Source: Sphagnum compactum (lineage: Eukaryota > Bryophyta > Sphagnopsida > Sphagnales). From it: 64,000 nucleotides of DNA. Positions 40,016-52,172 of the stretch are shown here, piece by piece. The notes under the pieces were generated by a model. That model did no database searches. It saw only the letters and a program-made list of their open reading frames with translations, and was not told the origin of the DNA. The stretch spans positions 22,630,001-22,694,000 of the forward strand of contig OZ234494.1 in the NCBI GenBank assembly GCA_965153455.1. Direction: 5' to 3'. The stretch's first letter is position 1. Each line of letters starts with the position of its first letter. The translations under genes and the position numbers were made by a program.

Positions 40016-40366
40016 TACCGTACCGCCGCGCTCGTTTCACACCAATATTAATTATTTTAGGGGTACTGTGAAAAAAAAAATTCTGAGGGGGGAAGTGCGA
40101 AATGTGAAACAAACAAAATTAATTAATTCTACCTGAGCAGAACGTGACTCCGAGTCGTTCAGGCTCACCGGAAAGTTGGTTTCAATGAAATGGCGGCCAA
40201 CCTGGCGACCGGCGGGCCGCGGCCCGCCCCAATTCCGACAGACCCATTGAAGTGTGAAATGACAGACCATTGTAATTAATTATTTGTGGGTCGATGCAAA
40301 AATGAAAATCGTCCAAAATTAAATATTTCGCACCGGGTGGTGTGAAACGAGCGCGGCGGTACGGTA
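40016..40366. mobile_element. Inverted-repeat element of about 350 bp
   Basis: The ends are inverse copies: TACCGTACCGCCGCGCTCGT, continuing TTCACACCA, at the left and its complement at the right, 29 bp perfect. If the outer TA on each side is the target duplication, the element proper starts CCGTACCGCC and fits a Tc1/mariner-like insertion at TA. The family is inferred. The GC-rich ends contrast with the AT-rich interior. No open frame is present. Confidence 0.8.
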
Positions 40367-40884
40367 CTTCAGATAAGTTCAAATCATTCACAATGAAATG
40401 GTTAAACTAGTTGGAGCTTGTATGGTGGAGGGAGTATAAGGGCCAGGGTGAACCACCAGCACCTACACCACCTGTTTCTTCTTCACCTTCATGAGTGAGG
40501 CCCTCTTCTAAGCAGGCTATATTTAACCTGAGAAATGCTAACTTTGGAGTCAGAGGCACTACTGATTGCAAGTTACAACTGGATACTAACTTATGATGTT
40601 CAGAAGCAACCAAAAATAAATTTTTACCTATTGGGGTATCACAAATGAATTTTTTTTTATTTTTTTTATTTTTTTTTAAATTTTTCTGTAGGTGCTTTAT
40701 GTCAGGTATAGGCCTAAATAATACTTCAGGAGCCTGAAACCCTAAACCCTTACTCTGCAGTTTATGCCAAAATATGGCCCTAAAGACTTACATACCCTTG
40801 TCCTTTAGGCATTACCCAAACTTTAGTTTGGTAGCTTTCTTACTCTTGGGAACCATTAAAAAAAGGATGGAAAGCACTTGAAGA

Positions 40885-41245
40885 AAATTTGTAGTATATG
40901 TAGAGGCCACCTTAAATCCACGAATTTTTTTGCCTCCTCCCAATTTATGCCTACTTATAGGTTCAAGAACCCTAAACCCTCCCACTATTATGGTGTCGGC
41001 ATAAGAACCCTCCCATTCATATGCATCATGATCGACATAGATCCCTCTGATTCATATGTCTTGCGATCTACATAGGTTTGGTTCATGATAAATAGTAGGT
41101 AAAGCCCATGGGTGGGGACATTCTCAAAATGTGGGGCTGGACTCGGCTATTGCTTCATCCTAGGCCCCATGGTTCGAGAATGCCGCCACCCTAAGGCCTT
41201 TACCCTAAGGCCTTTACCCGAAGGTCTTTACCCTACACATAAACG
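40885..41245 (-). repeat. Dispersed repeat A, copy B (inverted)
   Basis: Reverse-complement relative of 19855-20216 in DUR3 intron 5. It keeps the same block order, from GAAAATTTGTAGTATATGTA to GGGACATTCTCAAAATG and AAGGCCTTTACCC. Copies differ by small indels, so they are old. Confidence 0.75.
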
Positions 41246-43094
41246 GGTTGATTTCCTTTCTAGAAAAGAGAAAAAGAAAAAGAAAAAAAGAAGAAGAAGA
41301 GAGTTGCCATAATAACTTAGTACCTAATAAGAGGTACCTAGTTACATGCAGTAAAAGGAGATGATGAATTTTACTATTTGTAAAATAATTTAACCGCAGA
41401 TTTGAAATTGTTTCAGTTTCTTACTTTTTCACCTTCCTTCTCGTAAGCTGTTAACGACGGTCGCGAGTCGCGCCTCATCGTAGTTGTCGCCCGCGACGGA
41501 GCTCCGCTGTCTGCATCAACGCGAAGACGCGCTGCAGCAGCGAGAGTGCCGTCGTTGCCACGCACACGCGTTCATCAGCGTTTCTTCAGTTCTCGTGAGA
41601 GTGGATCTCGTAAGCTCGGACATCGGAAGGCTTCGTCTCGTCTCGTCTCTTCTCGGAAAGCTTGGCCTGTTGTCTACCTCCCAGAGGATCAAAATTTCAG
41701 CGTCTGAGGTGAAGAAGACAGCTAGCGCGACGGGGACCACTCAGTCATTGTACTACTCTTCTTCTCTCTCCTCTTTGCATTTTGCTCTTGCGTCCTTTTG
41801 TGTCCTCGTCGACATTGCCGTGTTTGCTGCTGCTCCCATTTTGTGTAAATCGTCTCCATTTTATTTCGATCTCGGGATTCCATTTCGGGCTTGTTGTGAG
41901 AACCTCGGTTTAGGAGGGGCAGACCGTTTCTACTCTCGTGTTTCTAATGTAGACGTTTTCTCAGAGCGGTCAGGCCGAGAGACAGATTTGAACTGGGATT
42001 TGCAAACATCTGCAGATCGCATACTTATAGATGACATTGCTTCCAGAACCGTTTGGATGCAGTGCTCAGCGTACAAGAGCTTATTCATGTCTTGGTCTTA
42101 AGGAACGCTTGGATTCGATGTGCACTTCATTTTGCACCGTGTATTTTTCTGACTTTTGTTGCTTGCTGTGACTGACAAGATGTGCAGCATTCTAGTTGGA
42201 GAGAGCATGAGTCATCTTTTTTTCCCCCTTTCCGTAGATTTTTAACAAGCGCATCTGCGCTTCCTCAAGTTTCGCTTTCGACTGTTCTCTTGGTCATAGA
42301 AACAAACAAAAGACGTACATATGTGTTGTAATCTTTACAGATCATGAGCACCTTGATATTGCTTGATGTTTTGTAATCTTTACAGATCAAGGACGTTTTG
42401 CTTTGACATTTGCACAATCGCTCACAAATCCATTTGGACCTTCTGTAATTGGGGTTTAGGGTTAGCCATTGAACAGCCAGGCTTCTGAAAACATAACTTT
42501 AGCAGTGGATGCAATGCAACTAGGTTTTGACTTCTTTTTCAGGCATTGATGTTGAGTTCTGTGATCACCTTGTACCTTTGTTGCAGGATGTTTTAACAGA
42601 AGAAAGATGCAGAGGAATGAAGTGATGATCATTGGTTGCTGTTAGTAACAGGTAAGAGGGCAAGTTGGCTGCCTCTACTGCAGTTAGGAGCTCAAGAAGC
42701 ATTTTAGGGCATGTCTCACACAGAGAAGAAGGGTTTGCAGCTGCAATGCAGTTGTAGCATGGCAATGTTGTATCTTACATTTGCAATAGAAGGCTTATGT
42801 GAGCAATGCCAACTGTTGAAGAGTGCAAGAAAGTTTGGCAACAAAACATAGAACAAGATGCCTTCCTTGTTGCTTCTTTTGAGAGAAATACTAGAAGCAT
42901 ACTCAAAAGGTGTCATACATGGATCACAGGATGGTGTGATGGTTATGAAAGCTATGCATGCAGAGGTGGTTGCAAAATCTGAACACAGGTGTGTTTGTCA
43001 ATTTGACCAGGTACTTTTTGAGAGGGTACTGTGACTCCAAATTTGCTCTCAGTGGTCTTGGAAAGTCCAGCAGAGTTGACAAGACGGTGTAGAA
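41246..43094. other. Probable leader/promoter of the small membrane protein gene
   Basis: From about 41440 the sequence turns GC-rich and CpG-containing, as at plant transcription start regions. A 205-codon frame at 41484-42101 opens with TTG, lacks an early ATG and shows no domain, so I take it as leader or chance. Introns in the 5' leader are likely but cannot be placed. Confidence 0.4.
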
Positions 43095-43439
43095 ATGGGA
43101 GTTGATGTTCTCCCAGGTGGACTCTCACCTGCACACAGGCGGTCTGGAAACCCATTGTCCCCAGCTCCATTTAAGAGAAGCCAGAGCCGCATTGGTGATG
43201 AGCCTGACCTTGGGTGGCGTTCCTTGGCACAGCGCCACCAGTTTCTTCTTAGCATGCTTGGTATCTTGGCCTTCCTGTGCACTGTGTATCTGTACTTTGC
43301 TGTCACTCTCGGCACAAAGGATTTATGCTCTGGCTTGGGTGGTGGTCAACGTGCTCTTTGTCAACTTAACAATAAGTTTGGCAACAAGATCAGTGAGCAC
43401 TATAATCATCGTGCTACCCGCAGGCTCTTGCTGGCTTGA
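43095..43439 (+). CDS. Small single-pass membrane protein, conserved in plants
   Basis: A 114-residue frame whose ATG is the first after an in-frame TGA at 43077-43079; the stop is TGA at 43437-43439. The N-terminal half is Pro/Ser/Arg-rich (PGGLSPAHRR, PLSPAPFKRSQSR) and probably cytosolic. Next comes DEPDLGWRSLAQRHQFLLSM and one hydrophobic segment, LGILAFLCTVYLYFAVTLG, at about residues 54-72. After it lie GTKDLCSGLGGGQRALCQLN, with two Cys, and a basic tail. The order of the membrane segment and Cys-containing tail feels familiar from uncharacterised plant proteins, but I cannot name the family or assign a function. The coding part has no intron. Confidence 0.72.
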   Translation: MGVDVLPGGLSPAHRRSGNPLSPAPFKRSQSRIGDEPDLGWRSLAQRHQFLLSMLGILAFLCTVYLYFAVTLGTKDLCSGLGGGQRALCQLNNKFGNKISEHYNHRATRRLLLA

Positions 43440-45471
43440 AGCAGAAAATTGGCAAGAAGTTGTGTACTTGCAATAAGAAGTTGAACATTGTTTCAGTATT
43501 CCAAATGTTCTTTTGTGGTGACTCTTCCAGGGCATTTGTTTAAGTGCAATGATTCTGTGCTTGTCAACAAGCATGAATGAGTGTTACTGCCTGGAATGTG
43601 AACTCAGGGGGACAATTGCACATGCATCATATATGCCTAGAATCTCGAATATTTAGCACAAGTGCTCTTGTGGTGTCAACCCATCACAGCTGTCTACTGT
43701 GTGAGGATTTCCTCTGATGTGAAGGAAAATCCCCTTTCTCCATTAATTGAATGAAGTGGATGGTAATCAGGCTATTGTCTGGGAATTGAATCAAGAATCT
43801 CACAAAGTAGCCAAAATACCTCTCTCAACTTTAGTTGGGGAAGGGGAAGGTGCTGCTTCAGGACTGATTCAATGGGGCATGCTGTGATATACATAATGGT
43901 GGGATTCAGTGGTGCATCAAGGCATTAGGACGGTGCCAGATTTTTATTTGTTCCAAGGCAAGTTCTTGTTTGTAGCCAAAAGATTGTGTTGACTTCATTG
44001 TGGACTTCACCTTCACAGGTTCAAATGATTCACTCTCACTGTAGCACACATAGACATTCCGTAGGACCAAGATTCATTCCATTGTTGCAACCATTTGCGG
44101 TTGCAATATATGGCTGTTTGCGATGCCTGTTGTTGTAGCCATTAACTATGTAGGAATTTTGAGGGTTGTAATTTTTTTCTGGGGGAGACAAAAAGTCTGG
44201 GCTTGACTAGGACTACTTGCATACACTGGATTTTCTTATGTTAGAACATCCAGGGGTTGTGGGAAAAAGAGAAGCATCTTGTACCTGAGATACACGCCTT
44301 CTGTTTTGAGATTCCTTTTGTGGAAGAGATGACTGTTCTGCTGGTTACAAATATAGATGCTTATGTTGATTTTAGCCTTCAGGTTTCAGATGTGAGGCAT
44401 GCTGCACCTTATTGATCTGTGATCTAGTTTGCACTGTTACCATTGCAGTGGTTCTTTCATCCATGTCTATGGGATAGCTATTTGTTACCTTGAGCCTGGC
44501 TACAGGTTGTAGCGGCTATCTACCTTGTTGCAGTCCAGTGCAGAGACCCTGCTTGATGGCCTGCTACAGCCTATAATCAGGTGAAAGCTGACAAATAGCA
44601 CACATAGTAGAGCTTACTAGTGTGTTGTGTGGTTCTTTGATTATGGTAACGACTTCCAGGTCCAGTTTTTTAAAAGTTTCAAAATCAAAGAATCTCTGGT
44701 TCTGGATTTTTAGGATGAGAGAACCTCCAATTCCAGATTTTCAGAATGACAGAACCTTTTGATTCAAATTTCAGACTTTCATTTTTTTTTTTAAGAACCT
44801 TCAAAGTTAAGGATCAAACCCTGTTCTAAATTTTTTGAGAACTGCTGGGTAAGAGTCCAACTTGCCAGTGAAGCATTCATATACCCACCAACCCTTAACC
44901 CACTACTGATTCGCTTTGTCAAAAAAGAGAGAACCGCCCAACACTTGCTCCTACCCGTTCACCTATTTCCATCAATGGAAAAACCTCTTGGAATTTTGGG
45001 AAGCCACACAATAGTGTACAATTATCCCACTACCCAGCTAGTGGCGTTCTATTTTCATGGCGGGCTTTTGAAAAACACATGAAGAAGCCCCTTCTTGTCC
45101 CAATTGCATCAATTTTTATTGTGGTTGCATCGATTTTTATGTGGCTTAAAGTCTGTGGGCAACAGCATTACTGAAATCAGGCTTGCACTCGACTCTTGCC
45201 TTGTATGCCCTTATTTTGATAATACCCGGACCTTGCCATTTACCCAGTAAAAACATATCCGGCAAAAGAATGCCACATCAGCCATCTTTCTCAAAAACCT
45301 CGACTCGACTGTTGCTGGTACTTTTCAGAGACAAGATCGTTCGCTTAGAACATTTTCTCATCCACATTAACATCCTTCCACAGGCTTTCATCTTTCCGTC
45401 CTTCACTCTCAGGAGACAAGCGAGCGGGAGAGAGAGGGAGAGAGGGGAAGAGAGAGAAGCGAGAGCGAGGC
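43440..45471. other. Intergenic, MED10 promoter and leader at the right
   Basis: No gene is supported. Just before the MED10 start, a GA-rich stretch (GAGAGAGAGGGAGAGAGGGG, 45428-45460) probably belongs to its 5' leader. Confidence 0.45.
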
Positions 45472-47043
45472 ATGGAGTCGGAGCAGCAAGCCCAAGGAGC
45501 TCCTGCCTCAGTTCCCTCGCCTGCCATGGCCATGGAAGATACCCTAGCCTCGGTACAGAGATCGCTGGTTCTTCTCCATCAGCTGCACTGCTCTGTTTCG
45601 TCTTTTACGATGCCATCGCAGCTCCTGCTTCTGGAACGCTTGTAAGTTCTTCGCATCACTCGTCTTGATTAGGGTTCCGAGTCGTGAGCGGGGATTGACC
45701 GGTGAGGTAGTTACTCCGCTTGCTAGTGGAGGTCATGGATTTTTTGAAATCCTTTCTAGGAGGATTTCGTGCTCATTTTTCTAATCCGCTTGCCGGATCC
45801 ATTCTCGTCGTTTGTGGATTGTTTTAGTGATTTGCCTGTCGAGTCATGCCTAGGGTACGATGGTCTTTAGAAGGATCACACCATCCATGTGCGAATTCTA
45901 GAGAGATTGTTATGCCTTCCATCGCACATCTGTTGCTAGGTTGTGAAATAGTAGTTATCGTGTGCAGCTCTTTCTAAATTAGGATTTGCCTTGACTTGTT
46001 GCCGTGGACAGAAATGGATTAGCCAGTGAGCTAGAAGTGATGCACAAAGCTGCAGAGAATTGCCATATCCAAATTCCTCTGGAAGTTGTAAGGTGCATTC
46101 TTTCTCTTTCCCAGAGAGTTGCTTGAAGTTACTACGATTTTGGAAGTTTCATGAAGTATGTTGAGAGAGAGAGAGAGAGAGAGAGAGAGGTTCATTCCTG
46201 TGGAGAAGTTTTCATGAAAAGCTTCTACATCGTGTCAGGTCTGTTTTGGATCTCTTATTTCATCTTTCAACGATGATCAGTGTTTGATAAGTTTGTTGTT
46301 CCTGGAGAATAAACTGCTGATTCTTCATGTTGTCTATTGGAACAGCTTCATAGATGAAGGCCGAAATCCTGATGAATACACAAGGAATCTACTAAATAGT
46401 TGTGTTCAGCGCAACCAAGTCAGCAGGGGAAAAGTAGATGCCTTTAAGGTGAGACTTATTCAACAGAGTTTTCTTGTCTTGTTTTCTGGACATGGAAGAG
46501 CTTGATGATCTACAAGAGTGCTATCTCCAAGAGGTTATATCTTTGCTATATGTTTCAGTTCACGTCTAGACTTCTATACATGGGCCCATACCCATGCTAG
46601 GGAGCTGATTAATTCAGTGGGGAAGTTGCGATAGATAGGTTTCTAATTGTACATGTTACTGTTGATGGTCCCTGAAGAAGTGAGAGGCTGTCACTGTTGT
46701 TCATACTGCACATGGGTTTTGTCTTTTTTGTTGTAGTTTTCTCCCTGTTGTGTTCTTTCTTCCCAGTTCTGCAAGTTTTTGTCTGGAAGTCTTTCTTTGA
46801 CTAATTTAAGGAGAAGCCTTAACCTTTGTTCTGGCTTTCTTAATTGTGAGAATTGAGATTTCTCAATGCCCACGAGAGTTATTGTTTGTAAAAAGAAGAG
46901 ATAGTTAGTCTTTGCAGGCACTGAGGAAGCATTTGTTGGAAGAAGCAGAGGATGCATTTCCAGATGAAATTGAGGCCTACCGGGGGATTCGGAACCAGTC
47001 ATCTGCAGTAAGTACCTTCATCACTGATTTTCACAGAGATTAA
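45472..47043 (+). CDS. MED10: Mediator complex subunit 10
   Basis: MED10 (Nut2) is a small subunit of the middle module of Mediator, which links gene-specific factors to RNA polymerase II in the nucleus. Exons are 45472-45641, 46012-46092, 46346-46448 and 46918 onward, joined in phase. The protein reads MESEQQAQGAPASVPSPAMA, then MPSQLLLLERLNGLASELE, ENCHIQIPLEVVSFIDEGRN, PDEYTRNLLNSCVQRNQVSR, GKVDAFKALRKHLLEEAEDA and FPDEIEAYRGIRNQSSA. This is the MED10 signature, very close to plant orthologues. Two ends are possible. Read-through of exon 4 stops at 47041-47043 (159 residues). Alternatively a donor GTAAGT at 47008 leads to a further exon, perhaps after the acceptor near 47085. Arabidopsis MED10 is somewhat longer, which favours splicing, but I could not confirm the last exon. 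Confidence 0.92.
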
Positions 47044-48561
47044 GAAGTGATGAGGATGCTTTTTCCCTGCTCTACGCTGTCAGAAAAAGTTCTGCCAGTG
47101 TACTGTGATCATGTCCAAGGATGATGTTGATGTAGTGATATCAAGTGTGGTTGGTAATGATGCAGGAGGCAAGACGTCTACTACAATCATCAGATGTGCT
47201 GTCGAATGGAAATCTGAAAGTGAAATCAGAACACTGATAGTTGGTCTGCTTGCCATTCTTGTATTCTTGTGGCAATATTGACCCCCCTCAGCCATAGATT
47301 GTCATGTAAATACAGAGCAACCTTTGTAGTTGGGGAAATGGTATGGCATGGTTGTAAATTCACCCCCTCCATTGTTGATAACAATGGATTTAAAGTTGGG
47401 AGTGCAGCAAAATGGACAGCAAAATGGCAGAAACTTGTTCTTGTGCAGGTGGTCATATAGGACCTCTTAGAAACTTTGGTTGCTTGGTTTGAAATGCACT
47501 TTGAGCAGTTTTCTGAATCAATGCACAGTGACTCAAAAACACTAAGAGAAGCCCTTCAGCTTTTCGCTGCTTGATGGATGCAGCAATAAGATTGGATGAG
47601 AGAATTGCCTCTATTGTTCTTTCCTATAGCCCCACTTTTGTTTCCTAAAGCCTGTTATACTGAATTCTTTCCAGTCTATCAAGGGGAGCAAACAATCTCA
47701 TTGCTTGTTATAAACTCTTTCTTTGGAAATCAGTTAGAAGACTCTTTGAAGAAGAATCCTTTCAAGAGTTTCTCTTCATTTCAAGTTTTCAGTCCAATGG
47801 TGGGATTGAATGGTAGGACCACCTTCAAATATGAAGGATTGAATGTAGGAAGCAACCTTCTTTTAGATGTCAAGGGCAGGAGAATTAGATCACTGGGTTT
47901 GCTTAACAAGTGACTCATACTGAATGGGCTCTGCTCCTTTTGACAAGTTTAAACCTGCAACAGTAAGAATGGAAAAACTTCTGCTTAACAAGTGGCTCAT
48001 GCAACATGGGTTCTGCTCCTTGTGGCAAGTTCAAACCAGCAATGGGACTTGCAGTTCACGGTACATAACACCTGGTAAACATTCCTCAAAAATGTGAGAC
48101 TAAATGAAAGCTACATTGTTGCCTAGTCTCTCATTCCAGACAGAGCCAACAACAAAATCATGAGAAATGAGGGAGCCATGTCATAGGGATATATGGAACT
48201 TGACTAAGTAAACCATGAAAATGAAGGAGTCATGTCACATGGGTAAGTAACTTGACTGCAAAATTAATTTGATAAAATAAGTGCAGCCTAGAGAGTGTAC
48301 AAAAGGTCTATATCAGCTTTTGGTGGTTCTTTATATATATGAAGAACCTGCGGTTCTGGTTCTAGGAAATAAATTAGAACTGTTTCGGTGAAGAAGGTGT
48401 TCTATACTGTCTTGTGTTGCGGCATCGTAATGTGATGTTTGGGTGCACATGTGTGTGTCCGCGCCATTAGAAAACTCGATCCGGCTGGCCGGGCCATTTG
48501 TGTTTGAGAACGAGAAAGCAAGCGTGGGCAGTGATCGAGTAGTTGTCGGAAAGGAGTAGCT
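47044..48561. other. MED10 3' region and intergenic DNA
   Basis: May hold a final MED10 exon: an open stretch follows the AG at 47085 up to TGA at about 47281. Two diverged copies of a short direct repeat (AACAAGTG.CTCAT, ATGGG.TCTGCTCCTT.TG) occur at 47905-48030. No other gene is supported. Confidence 0.4.
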
Positions 48562-51500
48562 ATGACCGCTGCCATGCCTGTGGCACCCGTGCCAGCAGCG
48601 CCTCGTCCATCTCCCTCCTCAGCTGCTGCGCTGCCTCCTCAGTCCGTTCTCCCCTCCCTCCTGCGTAGGTCCCATTTGCTCTCAAACACAATACCCTTAT
48701 GTTTTCATGTTCTATGACTTTGTGCCTGCGGCAGATTCAGGTTCTAGGGCATGTGAGAGCACCGCTGTAAGGGCAGATTAGATGATAGGACATAATGGAA
48801 CCAGCAGCCACCATCTTGGTGGAAGAGATTGTGAGAGGTTTTAGGGCTTAGTTAAGGGAAGATGGAGAGGTCCAGGTCCATTACTTGAGAGGTTTTAGGG
48901 TTTAGGAGGACTTTGATATGGGAAAGATGGATAAGACCAGGTCCATTACTTGGACTGATGTCTTTGCTACATAGAACATGCCAGTTCTCATGGTAAATTT
49001 CTTTATTAAGTAGCCAGCCTGCTAACAGAATCCTGTGTCTGCAATGAGGGGATTGAAGAGGGTTGCAAAAGAGATCTAAAATCCATTGAGGTACTCATAC
49101 AGGATCATCATCTATTCCAGGTTTATTAGTGGCATGGGATATCTAGGGATTTGGTAGCTGGAAGCATTTGTGGATGGTCTTTTAGAACAGCAGCTGTGTG
49201 AGGAAGAATTGTTGGTTTTTGCAGCAAAGGATGTGAGGCGTGAGGTTCAGAAGGAGATAAAGAATCTGGAGTCAGGGGTATGTGGTAATGCTTCACACTG
49301 CCTTGTGTCCTTTCAGTACAGTTTGTTCATTTTGGAGGACTCCTCATATGGGGAGTCAGGTATCTGAAACCAATTCTCACAATTGTGTCATGAGTTTTAA
49401 GTACCTTAGGAGGAGACTTTGGGATTCTGGTTTCCAACAAATCTATCAGGTGGTTGACCAGGTTTTTGCATTGTGTCACAGGATCAAGTAGTGGCAATCA
49501 AAGCAGCGGCAGCACTTGTAATGCTAGCTCGTTTACCAGATGCAACCCCTTTTTTGCCAGCTGCTGTGAGTCTTTTTGACTTCATTGTACTGAGCTTTTT
49601 CACCAAATCTGCCATGCTAGATTGTTTGAGAGCATAACAAAAACAGGATTGTGTTGTAGGCAATGTCGCCTTCAAGGTTGTATCAGTCATTGAGCTCGCA
49701 ATTAAGTCAGCAGCACACAACTGTGGAATACAGAATCCATTTTCTTTCGGACTTACACTATGGTACTGTTGAGAGGTTTTGCAGATAACAAGGCTTATAC
49801 CTTTCTTGCATGATAGCACTCTGTCTGTGCATCTGCAGGTACATCCCTCTCTTTGATTCAGACTGAGGTGGCTATGTCAATGTAAACTATATGCTAGTTT
49901 ATTTGGTGTTTTAGGTAATCATGGCAGTACTTTGTCTCTTTCTCTCTTGCCGCGTTAGAGTGACCTCTCCTGAAAGGTGGTGGGCCCCTTTGATGCTATC
50001 TCCTTCATACTCCCTCATGCCTCTTCCTGTCCTGCTCTTTTCATACTGAGTGTAGGGTTTATGACCACAGAGGCCTTTAGCAGACAGTCTTTTTAGTAAA
50101 CCACTGGACTTTATCCAGATGTCATTTCCTTTGATGCTGTCTTCTTCCTATTAATGCATCTTCCTGTGCTGGTCTTTCTAAAACTGGGTGTAAAGAGTTT
50201 GCAGTATATGGATTTGGTAGATGGCTGCTCTAGCAAACTTTCTGAGCTTATCACTATCTCATTTTCTAAGAGGAATATTTTCCTGCAGAGGAATGCATGT
50301 GCAGCACTTACAGCTATCATGACTTGTGATCCGTCACTATATCTGGCAGCTGCAAAGGCTCCGACTCTGGTATGCTTTGTTTTCATAGATCAGTTCCATT
50401 TCTTCAGGCTTAACTGCTGTTGCTAGAGGTGTAGTGTCTTTTGACATTGGATGAACAGGTTCTGCTTTATGAGAGGCATTTGACACTTGAATGAATTAAC
50501 AGGCATTAGGGTTGGTGCGGTGCTTGAAAGGTGAACCAGAGAGCCAAGTTGATTCAGGCCTGCAACTAAATGCTGCTGCAGCTCTCAGTGTCCTTGCTCA
50601 GCAGTACACCACACTGCCACTCCATTGCATTAATATTCATAAAGCATTGAGTCCTCCACCATATCATCATAGGATGAAACCTTAGAAGAGGACACCAAGC
50701 CAGTTCTATTGCATTTTATAGCTCCAGCAATTGCAAATAGTGCAATGGATCTTCAACATTTCAATCTTAAAATGGAGCTTGATTTGTTGTACTGCATGCA
50801 GGGAAGAAGGACTGGGACCCATACAGGATGCAGAGGCTGATTCTGCTGTTATCTCTGCACTAACTTCTGCCAAAGATGGTACCAGTTTCTTCTCACTGGT
50901 TTCAATTTGATTGCAGTAACATCCTTGCCATTGTAGTGACACACTTTCAATTTCAAATTCAGCATCTATTCCACAATGAAGGCATTGCTCAGCTATGTCA
51001 CATGTACTCATGTTGTCCACAACAGTTTGGTTCTGGCTGATTCTTATTGGAACTGGTGGGGTTTGGCAGCACAAGTGAAGGAGGAAGTTGTGGATGCATT
51101 GTGTGCTCTTTCCTCTCATGAAAACATGCGCTCTAGAATTGTGCAGAAGGTACTTTATAGCTTATAAAATATACTCATGAGCTTCTTACACAAAAAGTTT
51201 AACTTGTTTCTGTATGCAAGGGACCAGTTGTATAAGGTAGAAGCTGGATATCACGGCTGATGCTGCTAGCAAGGCTTAAATGTTCTCATGCAGGGAACCA
51301 GTCAATATGTCATCATGTAAGAGTGAAGCATGACTCTGGAGTAGTTTCTGATTGTGGAGTACTGGAAATCAGGGGGCAGTGAGTCAACTGGCTTGTGTTA
51401 TTCAGGATGCTTCCCCTGAGGTCTGTGTCCGCACATTGCTGGCATTGGGCATGTTGTGTGGTTCCAGGTATTCTTGCCTCCCCATGAACTATGATGAGTG

Positions 51501-52124
51501 TCTTGAGAAAACATGTACTTCATTATGTTAATCATCACGTAGTATACCACACATTCACCATATTCTAGTGTCATTGAAATAAATTATGACATCAGTCATG
51601 TTAGAGGGCAATGCAGGACAGGGCATCAATCTCAATGTAATGTCATACAGAGCATGAATTGATGATGGTCATGTGTTTGTAGTCGGGCCTCTCTTGGTCT
51701 TTATATCAGGCCCTTGCTGTCTTGTGGAGGCAAAAACTATTTCATTAGATGGAGAATGGGAACTATGGATGATGAAAGGCCTGTGTGACAAACCTGAATC
51801 AAGACTTCTGTCTTTCATCCCGAAAGGGAAAAGGGGCTGTGATACAAAAAACCCAATCCATTCTCTGACGTTGCTGGCCCTGTCTTGCAGTTCTGAGGCA
51901 CAGGTTGAGCTCGCAGGAGTGGATGGGGCAGTGGACACACTTTTGGCGCTCATGAAGTAAAGAATATACACTCTGACTTGGCTGTTCCTGTTGGATACTT
52001 CCTACTGCCACTGTACATGATTTTGACAAGTTAATGCTTGTGGATGGATGGTTGCAGGTCAAGTGACCATGATATAAAGAGCATATCACAAGACTTGTTC
52101 AGAGCACTTACTTTAAATCAGAAG
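48562..52124 (+). CDS. Armadillo-repeat protein, ten exons found
   Basis: Exons joined by frame and GT-AG sites are 48562-48664, 49225-49277, 49482-49565, 50289-50369, 50503-50603, 50802-50878, 51070-51149, 51373-51467, 51891-51956 and 52058-52124; all are in phase, giving 269 residues. After a Pro/Ala/Ser-rich start (MTAAMPVAPVPAAPRPSPSS) come helices in armadillo pattern: DQVVAIKAAAALVMLARLPD, RNACAALTAIMT, LNAAAALSVLAQQE, VKEEVVDALCALSSHENMRS, GAVSQLACVIQDASPEVCVR and ELAGVDGAVDTLLALMKSSD. Such proteins are binding scaffolds; the partner is unknown. Another exon may lie in the 723-bp gap between exons 3 and 4. The end is open: either read-through to TGA at 52170-52172, or further exons downstream. 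I cannot assign a named orthologue. Confidence 0.8.
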
Positions 52125-52172
52125 GTAAGGCCCTTGCTTGAACACCATTTTCGCCACTTGTTGCCAGAATGA

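Noticed and set aside
41484-42101. 205-codon plus-strand frame
   Set aside because: It opens with TTG, no early ATG is present, and it has no domain; probably transcribed leader of the downstream gene.
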